Source: Burkholderia sp. WP9
GTDB lineage: Bacteria > Pseudomonadota > Gammaproteobacteria > Burkholderiales > Burkholderiaceae
Length of the DNA stretch: 64,000 nt
Assembly: GCF_900104795.1 (NCBI RefSeq)
Contig: NZ_FNTG01000001.1
Location: forward strand, 4,650,001 to 4,714,000
Direction of reading: 5' to 3'
Each line of letters starts with the position of its first letter. Position 1 is the stretch's first letter. The notes under the pieces were generated by a model that saw nothing but the letters and a program-made list of their open reading frames with translations, did not search any database and was not told the DNA's origin. The position numbers were made by a program, and so were the translations under genes. Shown piece by piece: positions 17,364 through 25,525 of the stretch.

Positions 17364-18541
17364 AGGCGCCATCAGTTTATTTGCACGCGCTCGGCATGAT
17401 CAACGCGCTCGGCGGCGACCTCGACAGCATCGTGCCGGCGCTCGCCGCCGGTCATTCGCCGGGTATGGCGAATGCGCATACGGGAATCGGCGAGGCGTTC
17501 GTCGGCAGCGTGTTCACGCCGCTGGAGATGGCGCCGCGCGCCGAACTCGCCCGCTACGACTGCCGCAATAACCGCCTGCTGCTCGCCGCGCTGGCGCAGA
17601 TCGCACCGGCCATCGACGCGGCCCGCGAGGGCTACGGCGCGCACCGCGTCGGCGTGGTGCTCGGCACCAGCACGTCGGGCATCGAAGCGGCCGAGGCCGC
17701 GTTCGTCTATCAGGCGCAGGCAGGCGATCTGCCGGCCAACTTCAACTACCGGCAAATGGAGATCGGCACGGCCGCGCCATTCGCCGCCGCCGCGCTCGGC
17801 CTGCGAGGTCCGGCGTTCACCATTTCGACCGCGTGCACGTCGAGCGCGAAGGCGTTTGCGTCGGCGCGCCGGCTGTTGCAATTGCACCTGTGCGACGCCG
17901 TCGTGGTGGGCGGAGTCGATTCGCTGTGCGAGTTGACGGTGCAGGGTTTCGCCTCGCTTGAATCGACCAGCGCCACGCGCACCAATCCGATGAGCCGCAA
18001 TCGTTGCGGGATCAATGTCGGCGAAGGCGCGGCGGTGTTCCTCATGAGCCGCGACGAAGCGGCAGTGCGGCTCGCGGGCGTGGGCGAATCGAGCGACGCG
18101 CATCACATTTCCTCGCCCGACCCGCAGGGCGTGGGCGGCGAGATCGCGCTACGCGCGGCGCTTGCCGAGGCGGGCGTCGAGGCGTCGGCGATCGGCTATG
18201 TGAATCTGCATGCCACTGCCACGCGCAAGAACGACGAGATGGAAGCCAACCTGATGTCGCGTGTTTTTCCAGGCGGCGTAGCGACGAGCGGCACCAAGCC
18301 GTTGACCGGCCACCAGCTCGGCGCCGCGGGCGCCACCGAACTCGGCTTCGCGTGGCTGACGCTGGCGCGTGACACCGTGGCGTTGCCGCGGCATCTGTGG
18401 GATGGCGAAGCCGATCCGTTATTACCGCTGCTGGATCTGGTCGAGAGCGAACGTTTCCTGCCGCGAAGCGGCGCGCAATACGTGATGAGCAATTCATTTG
18501 CTTTCGGCGGCAGCAACGTCAGCCTCGTTCTTGCCCGATGA
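17360..18541 (+). CDS. apeO: Beta-ketoacyl-ACP synthase, ApeO type
   Basis: A 393-residue ketosynthase with an intact catalytic triad: Cys159 in TACTSSAKA, His284 in NLHATAT and His318 in TGHQLGAAG. In APE systems ApeO elongates the polyene as a heterodimer with the chain length factor ApeC, the first gene of this operon. The start at ATG 17360 overlaps the exporter stop; a longer frame upstream is antisense-free but lies entirely inside the exporter gene. The O versus R naming follows the gene order KS-DH-KR-KS of known clusters. Confidence 0.9.
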   Translation: MKAPSVYLHALGMINALGGDLDSIVPALAAGHSPGMANAHTGIGEAFVGSVFTPLEMAPRAELARYDCRNNRLLLAALAQIAPAIDAAREGYGAHRVGVVLGTSTSGIEAAEAAFVYQAQAGDLPANFNYRQMEIGTAAPFAAAALGLRGPAFTISTACTSSAKAFASARRLLQLHLCDAVVVGGVDSLCELTVQGFASLESTSATRTNPMSRNRCGINVGEGAAVFLMSRDEAAVRLAGVGESSDAHHISSPDPQGVGGEIALRAALAEAGVEASAIGYVNLHATATRKNDEMEANLMSRVFPGGVATSGTKPLTGHQLGAAGATELGFAWLTLARDTVALPRHLWDGEADPLLPLLDLVESERFLPRSGAQYVMSNSFAFGGSNVSLVLAR

Positions 18542-19047
18542 GTTGCCCGATGAGTCACGCGATGAATCCGCCGCCCACCGTTGACGAACTGCTCCAGCAG
18601 CCGATCGAAGCGATCATCCCGCATCGCGGCACCATGTTGCTGATCGACGCCGTGGACACGTTCAGCGCAGAAACGCTGAGCGCGCGCGCCACGGTCCGCG
18701 CCGACGCGTGGTATGCCGATGCCGACGGCGCGATGCCCGCGTGGATCGGCATCGAACTGATGGCGCAGGCGATCGCCGCGCACGTCGCATTGCTGGCCAT
18801 GCGCGGCGGCGGCCGAGCGCGTCCCGGTGTGCTGCTCGGCTCGCGCAGCTATAAGGCATTGCAACCGTCGTTCGCGGCCGGCGCGCACCTGTCGATCCAC
18901 GTCACGGAACTGCTGCGCAGCGAAGAAGGCCACGGCGCATACGAATGCACGATCCGCCACGGCGACATGGATTGCGCCGAAGCGGTCATCAAGGTTTTTC
19001 AACCGCCCGATTTTCAGTCATTCATTGAAGGGAGTTTCAGTTCATGA
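18538..19047 (+). CDS. apeP: Hot-dog 3-hydroxyacyl-ACP dehydratase, ApeP type
   Basis: A 169-residue single hot-dog domain with IPHRGTMLLIDAV, which holds the family His, and MPAWIGIELMAQAIAAHVAL, the long central helix with the acidic residue. ApeP forms a mixed dimer with ApeI, which here is fused to the ligase. Three in-frame ATGs (18538, 18550, 18562) are available; 18538 is preferred because it overlaps the ketosynthase stop as ATGA. The 3' end overlaps the ketoreductase start. Confidence 0.88.
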   Translation: MSCPMSHAMNPPPTVDELLQQPIEAIIPHRGTMLLIDAVDTFSAETLSARATVRADAWYADADGAMPAWIGIELMAQAIAAHVALLAMRGGGRARPGVLLGSRSYKALQPSFAAGAHLSIHVTELLRSEEGHGAYECTIRHGDMDCAEAVIKVFQPPDFQSFIEGSFSS

Positions 19048-19769
19048 GCCGGCGTGTTCTCGTTACCGGCGCAAGCCGCGGCATTGGCCGCGCGATTGCG
19101 TACAAGTTGGCCGCCGACGGCTTCGCGGTCTCCGTGCATTGCCGCACGGGACGCACCGAAGCCGACGCGGTTGCGACGGGCATCGCCGCGCAGGGCGGCA
19201 CGGCGCGCGTGCTGCAATTCGATGTGCGCGAGCGCGCCGTATGCCGCGAAGTGCTCGAAGCGGACGTCGCGGCACATGGCCCTTACTACGGCATCGTGTG
19301 CAGCGCGGGCGTGACCCGCGACGCCGCGTTCCCCGCGCTCACCGAGGAAGACTGGGACATCGTGATCGAAACCGGTCTCGATTCGTTCTACAACGTCGTC
19401 CATCCGTTGACCATGCCGATGGTGCGGGCCCGCAAGGGCGGCCGCATCGTCACGATCGCTTCGGTGTCCGGCGTGATGGGCAATCGCGGCCAGGTCAACT
19501 ACAGCGCGGCGAAAGCCGGCTTGATCGGCGCGACCAAGGCGCTCGCCGTCGAACTGGCGTCGCGCAGCATCACCGTCAATTGCGTCGCGCCGGGTCTGAT
19601 CGAAACCGGCATGCTCGACGACATGCCCCTCGAACAGGCGTTGAAGACGGTGCCGATGAACCGCGTCGGCCAGCCTGCCGAGGTGGCGTCCGTGGTCAGC
19701 TTCCTGATGTCGGATGCGGCCTCGTATGTCACGCGTCAGGTGATCGGCGTCAACGGCGGGATGATCTGA
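19044..19769 (+). CDS. apeQ: 3-ketoacyl-ACP reductase, FabG-like (ApeQ type)
   Basis: A 241-residue short-chain dehydrogenase with the NADPH motif TGASRGIG (residues 8-15), the catalytic YSAAK (Tyr153, Lys157) and the serine in ASVSGVMG. It reduces the 3-keto group after each elongation; lack of enoyl reduction leaves conjugated double bonds. It overlaps the dehydratase gene by 4 bases and shares TGATG with the next ketosynthase. Confidence 0.92.
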   Translation: MSRRVLVTGASRGIGRAIAYKLAADGFAVSVHCRTGRTEADAVATGIAAQGGTARVLQFDVRERAVCREVLEADVAAHGPYYGIVCSAGVTRDAAFPALTEEDWDIVIETGLDSFYNVVHPLTMPMVRARKGGRIVTIASVSGVMGNRGQVNYSAAKAGLIGATKALAVELASRSITVNCVAPGLIETGMLDDMPLEQALKTVPMNRVGQPAEVASVVSFLMSDAASYVTRQVIGVNGGMI

Positions 19770-20995
19770 TGAAGCGCGTCGTCATTACCGGCATGGGCGG
19801 CGTCACGGCGTTGGGCGATAGCTGGGACGTCATCGAAACGCGTTTGAGGAGCGGCGTGAACGCCGTGCGGCGCATGCCCGAGTGGGATTACTTCGAGTCG
19901 CTGCATACGCGCCTCGCGTGCCCGCTGCCGGACTTTACGACGCCCGCGCACTATCCGCGCAAGAAGACCCGCTCGATGGGCCCGGTCTCGATGTACTCGG
20001 TGCGCGCGAGCGAACTGGCGCTCGCCGACGCCGGCCTCGCCGACAATGCGCTCATCAGTGACGGCCGCATGGGTGTCGCCTATGGTTCGTCGTCGGGCTC
20101 GGTGCAGCCGATCCGCGCGTTCGGCACGATGCTCGAAACCGGCTCGATGGGCGACGTCACGTCGAACAGCTACGTGCAGATGATGCCGCACACCACCGCG
20201 GTCAATGTCAGCCTGTTCTGGGATCTGAAGGGGCGAATCATTCCGACCTCGTGCGCGTGCGCGTCGGGCAGCCAGGCCATCGGCTACGCGTATGAAGCGA
20301 TCCAGACCGGCAAGCAGACGCTGATGCTGGCGGGCGGCGCGGAGGAACTGTCGGGCCCGGCGGTCGCCGTGTTCGACACGCTATACGCCACCAGCACGCG
20401 CAACGACGAGCCGCATCTCACGCCGCGTCCGTTCGACGCCGCGCGCGACGGCCTCGTGGTCGGCGAAGGCGCGGCCACACTGGTGCTCGAAGAATACGAG
20501 CATGCGGTGGCGCGTGGGGCGCGCATTCACGCGGAGATTGTCGGCTTCGGCTGCAACTCGGACGGCGCGCATATGACGCAGCCCACCGCCGAAACCATGG
20601 CGCTCGCGATGCAACTCGCGCTCAAGGACGCCCAACTGCCGCCGGGAGCGATCGCGTACGTGAATGCGCATGGCACCTCGACGGATCGCGGCGATATCGC
20701 CGAAAGCCATGCGACCGCGCAAACCTTCGGCGCGCGCATGCCGATCAGTTCGCTCAAGAGCTATGTCGGCCACACGCTCGGCGCGTGCGGCGCGCTCGAA
20801 GCGTGGTGGACCATCGAGATGATGAAGCGCAACTGGTATGCGCCGACCTTGAATCTGACGAACGTCGATCCGGCTTGCGCACCGCTGGATTACATCGTCG
20901 GCACGGGTCGGGAGATCGATGCCGAGCATGTGATGAGCAACAATTTCGCGTTCGGCGGTATCAACACGTCGCTGATTTTCAGGCGCGCTCGATGA
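19769..20995 (+). CDS. apeR: Beta-ketoacyl-ACP synthase II-like (ApeR type)
   Basis: A 408-residue FabF-like ketosynthase. The catalytic triad is Cys164 (in CACASGSQAIG), His301 (NAHGTSTDRGD) and His335 (GHTLGACGALE). It directly follows the ketoreductase, the position of apeR in known APE clusters. The frame is open far upstream through the dehydratase and reductase genes, but MKRVVITGMGGV at 19769 is the clear protein start. Overlap at both ends implies coupled translation. Confidence 0.9.
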   Translation: MKRVVITGMGGVTALGDSWDVIETRLRSGVNAVRRMPEWDYFESLHTRLACPLPDFTTPAHYPRKKTRSMGPVSMYSVRASELALADAGLADNALISDGRMGVAYGSSSGSVQPIRAFGTMLETGSMGDVTSNSYVQMMPHTTAVNVSLFWDLKGRIIPTSCACASGSQAIGYAYEAIQTGKQTLMLAGGAEELSGPAVAVFDTLYATSTRNDEPHLTPRPFDAARDGLVVGEGAATLVLEEYEHAVARGARIHAEIVGFGCNSDGAHMTQPTAETMALAMQLALKDAQLPPGAIAYVNAHGTSTDRGDIAESHATAQTFGARMPISSLKSYVGHTLGACGALEAWWTIEMMKRNWYAPTLNLTNVDPACAPLDYIVGTGREIDAEHVMSNNFAFGGINTSLIFRRAR

Positions 20996-22233
20996 GCGTG
21001 GCGCTGCAACGCGTGGTCGTGACCGGCATGGGGATCGTGTCGTGTCTCGGCAATACGCTCGACGAGGTGTCCGCTGCGCTGCGCGCGGGTCGCTCGCGTA
21101 TCGAGCGGATCGACGCCTGGCGTGAACGTGGTTTTGCCTCGCAGGTGGCGGGCGTGGCGTCGGTTGCGCGCGAGCCCCTGTTCGAGCGCAAGCTCGAACG
21201 CTTCATGGGCGACACCGCGCGGTTCGCCTGCCATGCCGCGCGCAAAGCGATCAGCGACGCCGGGCTCGATGCCGCGGCATTGCGCTCGCCGCGCGCCGGC
21301 GCGGTGATTGGTTCGGGCGTCGGCACGATGTCCAGTTACGACGCGGCCGTGGCGATCGCGCAAGCTCGCGGCGTCGACAAGGTGCCGCCGTACACGGTGC
21401 CGCATGTTATGAGCAGCACCGCGTCGGCCAATGTCGCGCAGGTGTTCGGGCTCGAAGGGGTCAGCTATTCGCCGTCGTCGGCGTGCACAACGTCGGCGCT
21501 CGCGATCGGCCAGGCGATGCAACTGATTCAGACCGGCCGCCAGCAGATCGTGCTGGCCGGCGGCAGCGAGTCGCTGCACGACAACACGACGTTGATGTTC
21601 GACGCAATGGGCGCGCTGTCGCGCCGCTTCAACGACACGCCCCAGCGCGCGTCACGTCCTTATGACACGGAGCGCGACGGTTTCGTGATCGCCTCGGGCG
21701 GCGGCGTGCTGGTGCTCGAAGCGCTCGATCACGCACTAGCACGCGGCGCGCGCATCTACGCGGAACTCACCGGATTCGGCGACTGCACGGATAGCGCCGG
21801 CATGGTCGCGCCGCGCGCGGCGGGGATCGCCCGCGCCATGCGCGGCGCGCTGAACGAAGCGGGCAAGCGGCCCGACTACGTCAACATGCACGCACCGTCT
21901 ACTCCGCTTGGCGACCTCGAGGAACTGCGCGCGTTGAACGAGGTGTTCGGCGCGGCGTTCGAGCGTGGCGTGCCGGCGTTTTCGTCGACGAAGGGCATGA
22001 CCGGGCATCCGCTCGGCGCGAGCGGCGCCCACGAGGCGATCTACACGCTGCTGATGATGCGCGATGGCTTTATCGCGGGCTCGGCGGGAATCGACACGCC
22101 GGAGGCGGCAGTCGCCGACATGCCGCTCGTGCGTGCGACGCGCGAAGCGCGCATCGGCACGGCGATGTCGGTTTCATTCGGGTTCGGCGGCAGTTGCGCG
22201 AGCCTGATGTTCGAAGCATGGCAGGGCGGCTGA
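20992..22233 (+). CDS. Third beta-ketoacyl-ACP synthase of the cluster
   Basis: A 413-residue FabB/FabF-like ketosynthase in addition to the ApeO and ApeR types. The triad is complete: Cys165 (SSACTTSALAIG), His300 and His339 (GMTGHPLGASGA). The usual HGTST loop is changed to HAPST. It could make the first condensation on the aryl starter, or supply a fatty chain. It overlaps the previous gene by ATGA and is the last enzyme of the coupled run before the two small exported proteins. Confidence 0.85.
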   Translation: MSVALQRVVVTGMGIVSCLGNTLDEVSAALRAGRSRIERIDAWRERGFASQVAGVASVAREPLFERKLERFMGDTARFACHAARKAISDAGLDAAALRSPRAGAVIGSGVGTMSSYDAAVAIAQARGVDKVPPYTVPHVMSSTASANVAQVFGLEGVSYSPSSACTTSALAIGQAMQLIQTGRQQIVLAGGSESLHDNTTLMFDAMGALSRRFNDTPQRASRPYDTERDGFVIASGGGVLVLEALDHALARGARIYAELTGFGDCTDSAGMVAPRAAGIARAMRGALNEAGKRPDYVNMHAPSTPLGDLEELRALNEVFGAAFERGVPAFSSTKGMTGHPLGASGAHEAIYTLLMMRDGFIAGSAGIDTPEAAVADMPLVRATREARIGTAMSVSFGFGGSCASLMFEAWQGG

Positions 22234-22269
22234 GACGGCCGCGACTTTAAAAAAACGAGGGCAAGAAAA

Positions 22270-22692
22270 ATGAAAAGAACAGCTGTATTGGGTGCGCTGG
22301 CAGTGGTGATGTTGACGCAGGCGGGATGCGCCACGCAAGTGAAGTCGCTGCCGCTCGCGGCGGCCGGCGGCGAATCGCGCGGCAACGTGCCGGTGTATTT
22401 CGGCCAGCAGCCTCACCCGGCGGTCAGGACGCAATTGGGCGACGTGTCGTACTCGGTGCGGATCGCGCGCAAGGTCGCCGGTCCCGACGACGCCTGCCAT
22501 GAAGCGCTAGCCGAAGCCGTGCGGAAGCTGCGCGCGGCGGCAAACGAACGCCACGCCAATGCCGTGATCGACGTGTCGACACGCTTCCATAGCAGCGAGA
22601 GCAATTCGTCGACCGACTTCACCTGCGGGGTCAGTCCCAGCGCGGCTGCGATTGCGGTGAAGGGGCAACTCGTCGTGCTGGAAGCGAACTGA
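22270..22692 (+). CDS. Small putative lipoprotein at the end of the APE operon
   Basis: A 140-residue exported protein. The N-terminus ends in LTQAGC, a lipobox with Cys20, although Gln at -3 is uncommon. Two further Cys (in DDACHEAL and DFTCGVS) could form a disulfide. It resembles its downstream neighbour over most of its length (VYFGQQPHPAV versus LYFAGQHHPAV, then ACxxAL, NAVIDVS versus NAVINIK, FTCG versus YTCG). Function unknown; such proteins are sometimes mislabelled as excinuclease subunits. It lies 36 bases after the last ketosynthase and is probably cotranscribed. Confidence 0.8.
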   Translation: MKRTAVLGALAVVMLTQAGCATQVKSLPLAAAGGESRGNVPVYFGQQPHPAVRTQLGDVSYSVRIARKVAGPDDACHEALAEAVRKLRAAANERHANAVIDVSTRFHSSESNSSTDFTCGVSPSAAAIAVKGQLVVLEAN

Positions 22693-22754
22693 GTCGAATC
22701 CGGATAGAACGCAATAGAACTCACCAGAGCAACAACAACGACCAAGGAGTCTGA

Positions 22755-23198
22755 ATGAAACGCCATGTGCTGTTTGCCGCATTGTTCGCATCGTTTACCA
22801 CGCTGAGCACCGCGCCGGCTTTTGCTCGCGACACGGTCAACTACTATCCGCTCGATCAGGCCTTGCAAAGCGAACCCGGCAAAGTGAGCGACGACATCGC
22901 GCTGTATTTCGCGGGTCAGCACCATCCGGCCGTCTCGAAGACGATGGGCGAGTTCGCCACCAACAAGAAGACCAATGCGTTCGGCAAGAGCGACTTGCAA
23001 GCGTGCCAGCACGTTTTCCTCTCGGCGGTGATCGAATTGCAGGAACGCGCGCGCAAGGAAGGCGGCAACGCGGTGATCAACATCAAGAGCAATTACAAGA
23101 ACGAATTGCGTGAGAGCGCGACCGAGTACACCTGCGGCGCGGGCGCGGTGATCGCCGGCGTGGCGTTGACGGGTGAGGTGGTGACGTTGCGCAAGTAA
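22755..23198 (+). CDS. Small periplasmic protein, paralogue of the preceding lipoprotein
   Basis: A 147-residue protein with a cleavable signal peptide (cut near AFARD, residue 24) instead of a lipobox. The mature part shares the pattern LYFAGQHHPAV, QACQHVFLSAV, GGNAVINIKSNYKNE and YTCGAGAVI with the preceding protein, including the two conserved Cys. The ribosome-binding site AAGGAG is good. A lipid-anchored and a soluble copy side by side suggest a duplicated envelope helper for pigment delivery, but no function is known. Confidence 0.82.
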   Translation: MKRHVLFAALFASFTTLSTAPAFARDTVNYYPLDQALQSEPGKVSDDIALYFAGQHHPAVSKTMGEFATNKKTNAFGKSDLQACQHVFLSAVIELQERARKEGGNAVINIKSNYKNELRESATEYTCGAGAVIAGVALTGEVVTLRK

Positions 23199-23341
23199 GC
23201 GCGGATCCGTGCGCATCAGCACGAACTCGTGCGAGAGGTAGCGAGAAAAAGCGGGAAGGCGGCGCAGTTGCTGCCGCTCCGCGCTGTTTTAAAGCACCGG
23301 GCTCGTGCCTTGCTGCATGACTGCCGGGTGCGTTGTAAGGC

Positions 23342-24070
23342 TTAGCCGGCTTTGATCGCCGCGACATTGACCAGCGTTTCACGACGCTTGCCGGGTTGCG
23401 GACGATACAGGCCGAGCCGTTCGAGTAGACCGAAGTCTTTCGCGCGGCTCCACCAGAGATAGGGCAGCGAGACGTTACGCTCGCTAAAGTTGAAGCCGCC
23501 GCTGCGGATCATGTCGAGGTAACCGTCAGCGCTTTTTTGCACCTGCATGGGATGACGGAACAGTAGCCGGATCACCCACGATTTGATGTACGCATCCGTG
23601 GATTCGGCGAACAGCAGAATGCCGCCGGGTTTGAGCACACGGCGGAACTCGGCGAGCGCGCGCTCCTGCTCGACGAGATGATGGAAAGTCTGATGGCAGA
23701 ACACGATATCGGCGCTCGCGTCGGGCAACGGCAGCTTCGCGCAGTCGCCATGCAGCAGTTCGATATTGGCCAGTTTGTCGCGGCAGGCGCGGGCCGCGAG
23801 CGCGGCGAGCGTCAGCGAAGGCTCGTGGAAGTCGATGCCCACGATGCGGCGCGGCGCGAACGCGTCGGCGAGCAGACGGAAGGACAGACCCTGGCCGCAA
23901 CCGGCGTCGACGATTACCGGCGCCTCGGGCGAGGGCGTGTCGATGAGACGTTTGAGGTCGTTGATCGCGACCCGCAGTACATGGTGTTCCCAGGTGTAGG
24001 TACGCAGGAACCAGATCCCGAAAGCCGTTTCCGGCACGTAAGGGACACGGGATGATTCAGATGGCGACAC
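23342..24070 (-). CDS. Class I SAM-dependent methyltransferase
   Basis: A 242-residue Rossmann methyltransferase. Motif I is VDAGCGQGLS (residues about 54-63), followed by the acidic end of strand two (GIDFHEP) and the post-motif PDASADIVFCHQTFHHL. The start is a GTG at 24070 with a GGGGAG ribosome-binding site. It points against the main APE operon and is divergent from the flavoprotein, with about 110 bases between them. Methyltransferases that modify the aryl head group occur in APE clusters, so that role is a reasonable inference but unproven. Confidence 0.85.
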   Translation of the reverse strand: MSPSESSRVPYVPETAFGIWFLRTYTWEHHVLRVAINDLKRLIDTPSPEAPVIVDAGCGQGLSFRLLADAFAPRRIVGIDFHEPSLTLAALAARACRDKLANIELLHGDCAKLPLPDASADIVFCHQTFHHLVEQERALAEFRRVLKPGGILLFAESTDAYIKSWVIRLLFRHPMQVQKSADGYLDMIRSGGFNFSERNVSLPYLWWSRAKDFGLLERLGLYRPQPGKRRETLVNVAAIKAG

Positions 24071-24178
24071 GCTGGGCTCCCCGGCGAAATAGTGTTTTTG
24101 TTGTCAGAGTGTAATTGCAACGAGATGTAAGGATGCAGCGAATCGCTGCTCCGGGCAAGCCAAACGATTGAGGCAAAT

Positions 24179-25423
24179 TTGAGTACACATTCGTCAAAGC
24201 GTACGACGGTCGATGTCGTGATCATCGGTGCCGGACCGGCAGGCGCGGTCGCGGCGGCGTTGCTGCGCAAGGCCGGGCGCTCCGTGCTGGTGCTGGAGCG
24301 CCAGCACTTTCCGCGCTTCTCCATTGGCGAGAGCCTGCTGCCGCAAAGCATGGCTTACCTCGAAGAGGCCGGCATGCTGCAGGCCGTGGTCGAAGCCGGC
24401 TTCCAGTACAAGAACGGCGCGCATTTCGTGTATCGCGATCAGTCGTCGGCGTTCGACTTCCGCGACAAGCACTCGCCGGGCTGGGGCACCACCTATCAGG
24501 TCGAACGCGCGGTGTTCGATGACATTCTGATTCGCTGCGCGGCAGAGCAGGGCGCCGACGTGCGCTTTGGGCATACGGTGCGCGCGGTTCATACCGGCGC
24601 CACGCCGTTGGTCGATGTGGTCGATGAAGCGGATCACGCGTATCAGGTCGAAGCGCGTTTCGTGTTCGACGCGAGCGGCTTCGGCCGCGTGTTGCCGCGT
24701 TTGCTGAACCTCGAAGCGCCGACGCGCATGCCGACGCGCGCCGCGATTTTCACGCATGTGCAGGACGGCATTCCGGCCGGCGTGACCGACCGCAACAAGA
24801 TCTGCGTGGCGACGCATCCGGAGCGTCGCGACGTGTGGTTCTGGATGATTCCTTTGGCGGGCGGACGTTCGTCGGTGGGTTGTGTTGCCGAGGCGAGTTT
24901 TCTCGACCTGCCGGATGCCGAACGCGACGCGAAACTGCGTGAACTCATCCAGCAGGAGCCGACGCTAAACCGCCTGATCGGCAACGCGCCGTTTTTGATG
25001 CCGGTGCGTCACATCGGCGGCTATGCGGCGAACGTGGAGCGTTTGCACGGGCCGGGCTACGCGTTGCTCGGCAACGCGGGCGAGTTTCTCGATCCGGTGT
25101 TTTCGTCCGGTGTGACGATCGCGCTGCGCTCGGCGCATCTTGCTGTGCAGACCTTGAACCGGCAACTGGACGGCGAACAGATCGACTGGTCGGCTGCTTA
25201 TGACGTGCCGTTGCGCAAGGGCATCGATACGTTCCGCGCTTTCGTCGAGCGCTGGTACACGGGCTCGCTGCAGGACATCATTTTCTATCCGGAGCAGACG
25301 CCGTCGATTCGCCGCATGATCAGCGCGGTACTGGCGGGTTACGCGTGGGACGAATCGAATCCGTATGTCGCCGATCCGGTGCGGCGGCTGAATGCGCTGC
25401 ATGAGGTGTGCATGCAGCGTTGA
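24179..25423 (+). CDS. FAD-dependent oxidoreductase, halogenase-like
   Basis: A 414-residue flavoprotein of the geranylgeranyl reductase/tryptophan halogenase superfamily. The FAD site IIGAGPAGA is near residues 15-23 and the second block is GESLLPQSM. WFWMIP at residues 220-225 satisfies the WxWxIP motif of flavin halogenases; LGNAGEFLDPVFSSG is the C-terminal FAD motif. Brominated aryl polyenes (xanthomonadins) are known, so ring halogenation or hydroxylation of the pigment is plausible. The start is TTG 24179, with no other in-frame start before the FAD motif. It ends at a bidirectional terminator. Confidence 0.85.
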   Translation: MSTHSSKRTTVDVVIIGAGPAGAVAAALLRKAGRSVLVLERQHFPRFSIGESLLPQSMAYLEEAGMLQAVVEAGFQYKNGAHFVYRDQSSAFDFRDKHSPGWGTTYQVERAVFDDILIRCAAEQGADVRFGHTVRAVHTGATPLVDVVDEADHAYQVEARFVFDASGFGRVLPRLLNLEAPTRMPTRAAIFTHVQDGIPAGVTDRNKICVATHPERRDVWFWMIPLAGGRSSVGCVAEASFLDLPDAERDAKLRELIQQEPTLNRLIGNAPFLMPVRHIGGYAANVERLHGPGYALLGNAGEFLDPVFSSGVTIALRSAHLAVQTLNRQLDGEQIDWSAAYDVPLRKGIDTFRAFVERWYTGSLQDIIFYPEQTPSIRRMISAVLAGYAWDESNPYVADPVRRLNALHEVCMQR

Positions 25424-25466
25424 TTGGCCTGCGCGATCCGGCGCGGGTTCACGGCGGGCATGAATG

Positions 25467-25500
25467 AAAACGGCGCTTCGTTATCGAAGCGCCGTTTGTT
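25467..25500. terminator. Bidirectional intrinsic terminator
   Basis: AAACGGCGCTTCG / CGAAGCGCCGTTT stem (25468-25480 with 25485-25497), loop TTAT, A-rich before and T-rich after. It lies between the convergent flavoprotein gene and guaD and marks the end of the APE region. Confidence 0.9.
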
Positions 25501-25525
25501 TATTCAACCGCGTGAATCACGTAGC

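Noticed and set aside
22270..23198. Excinuclease ABC subunit annotation sometimes given to such small proteins
   Set aside because: Both proteins are about 140 residues with export signals and have no Walker or zinc-finger motifs.
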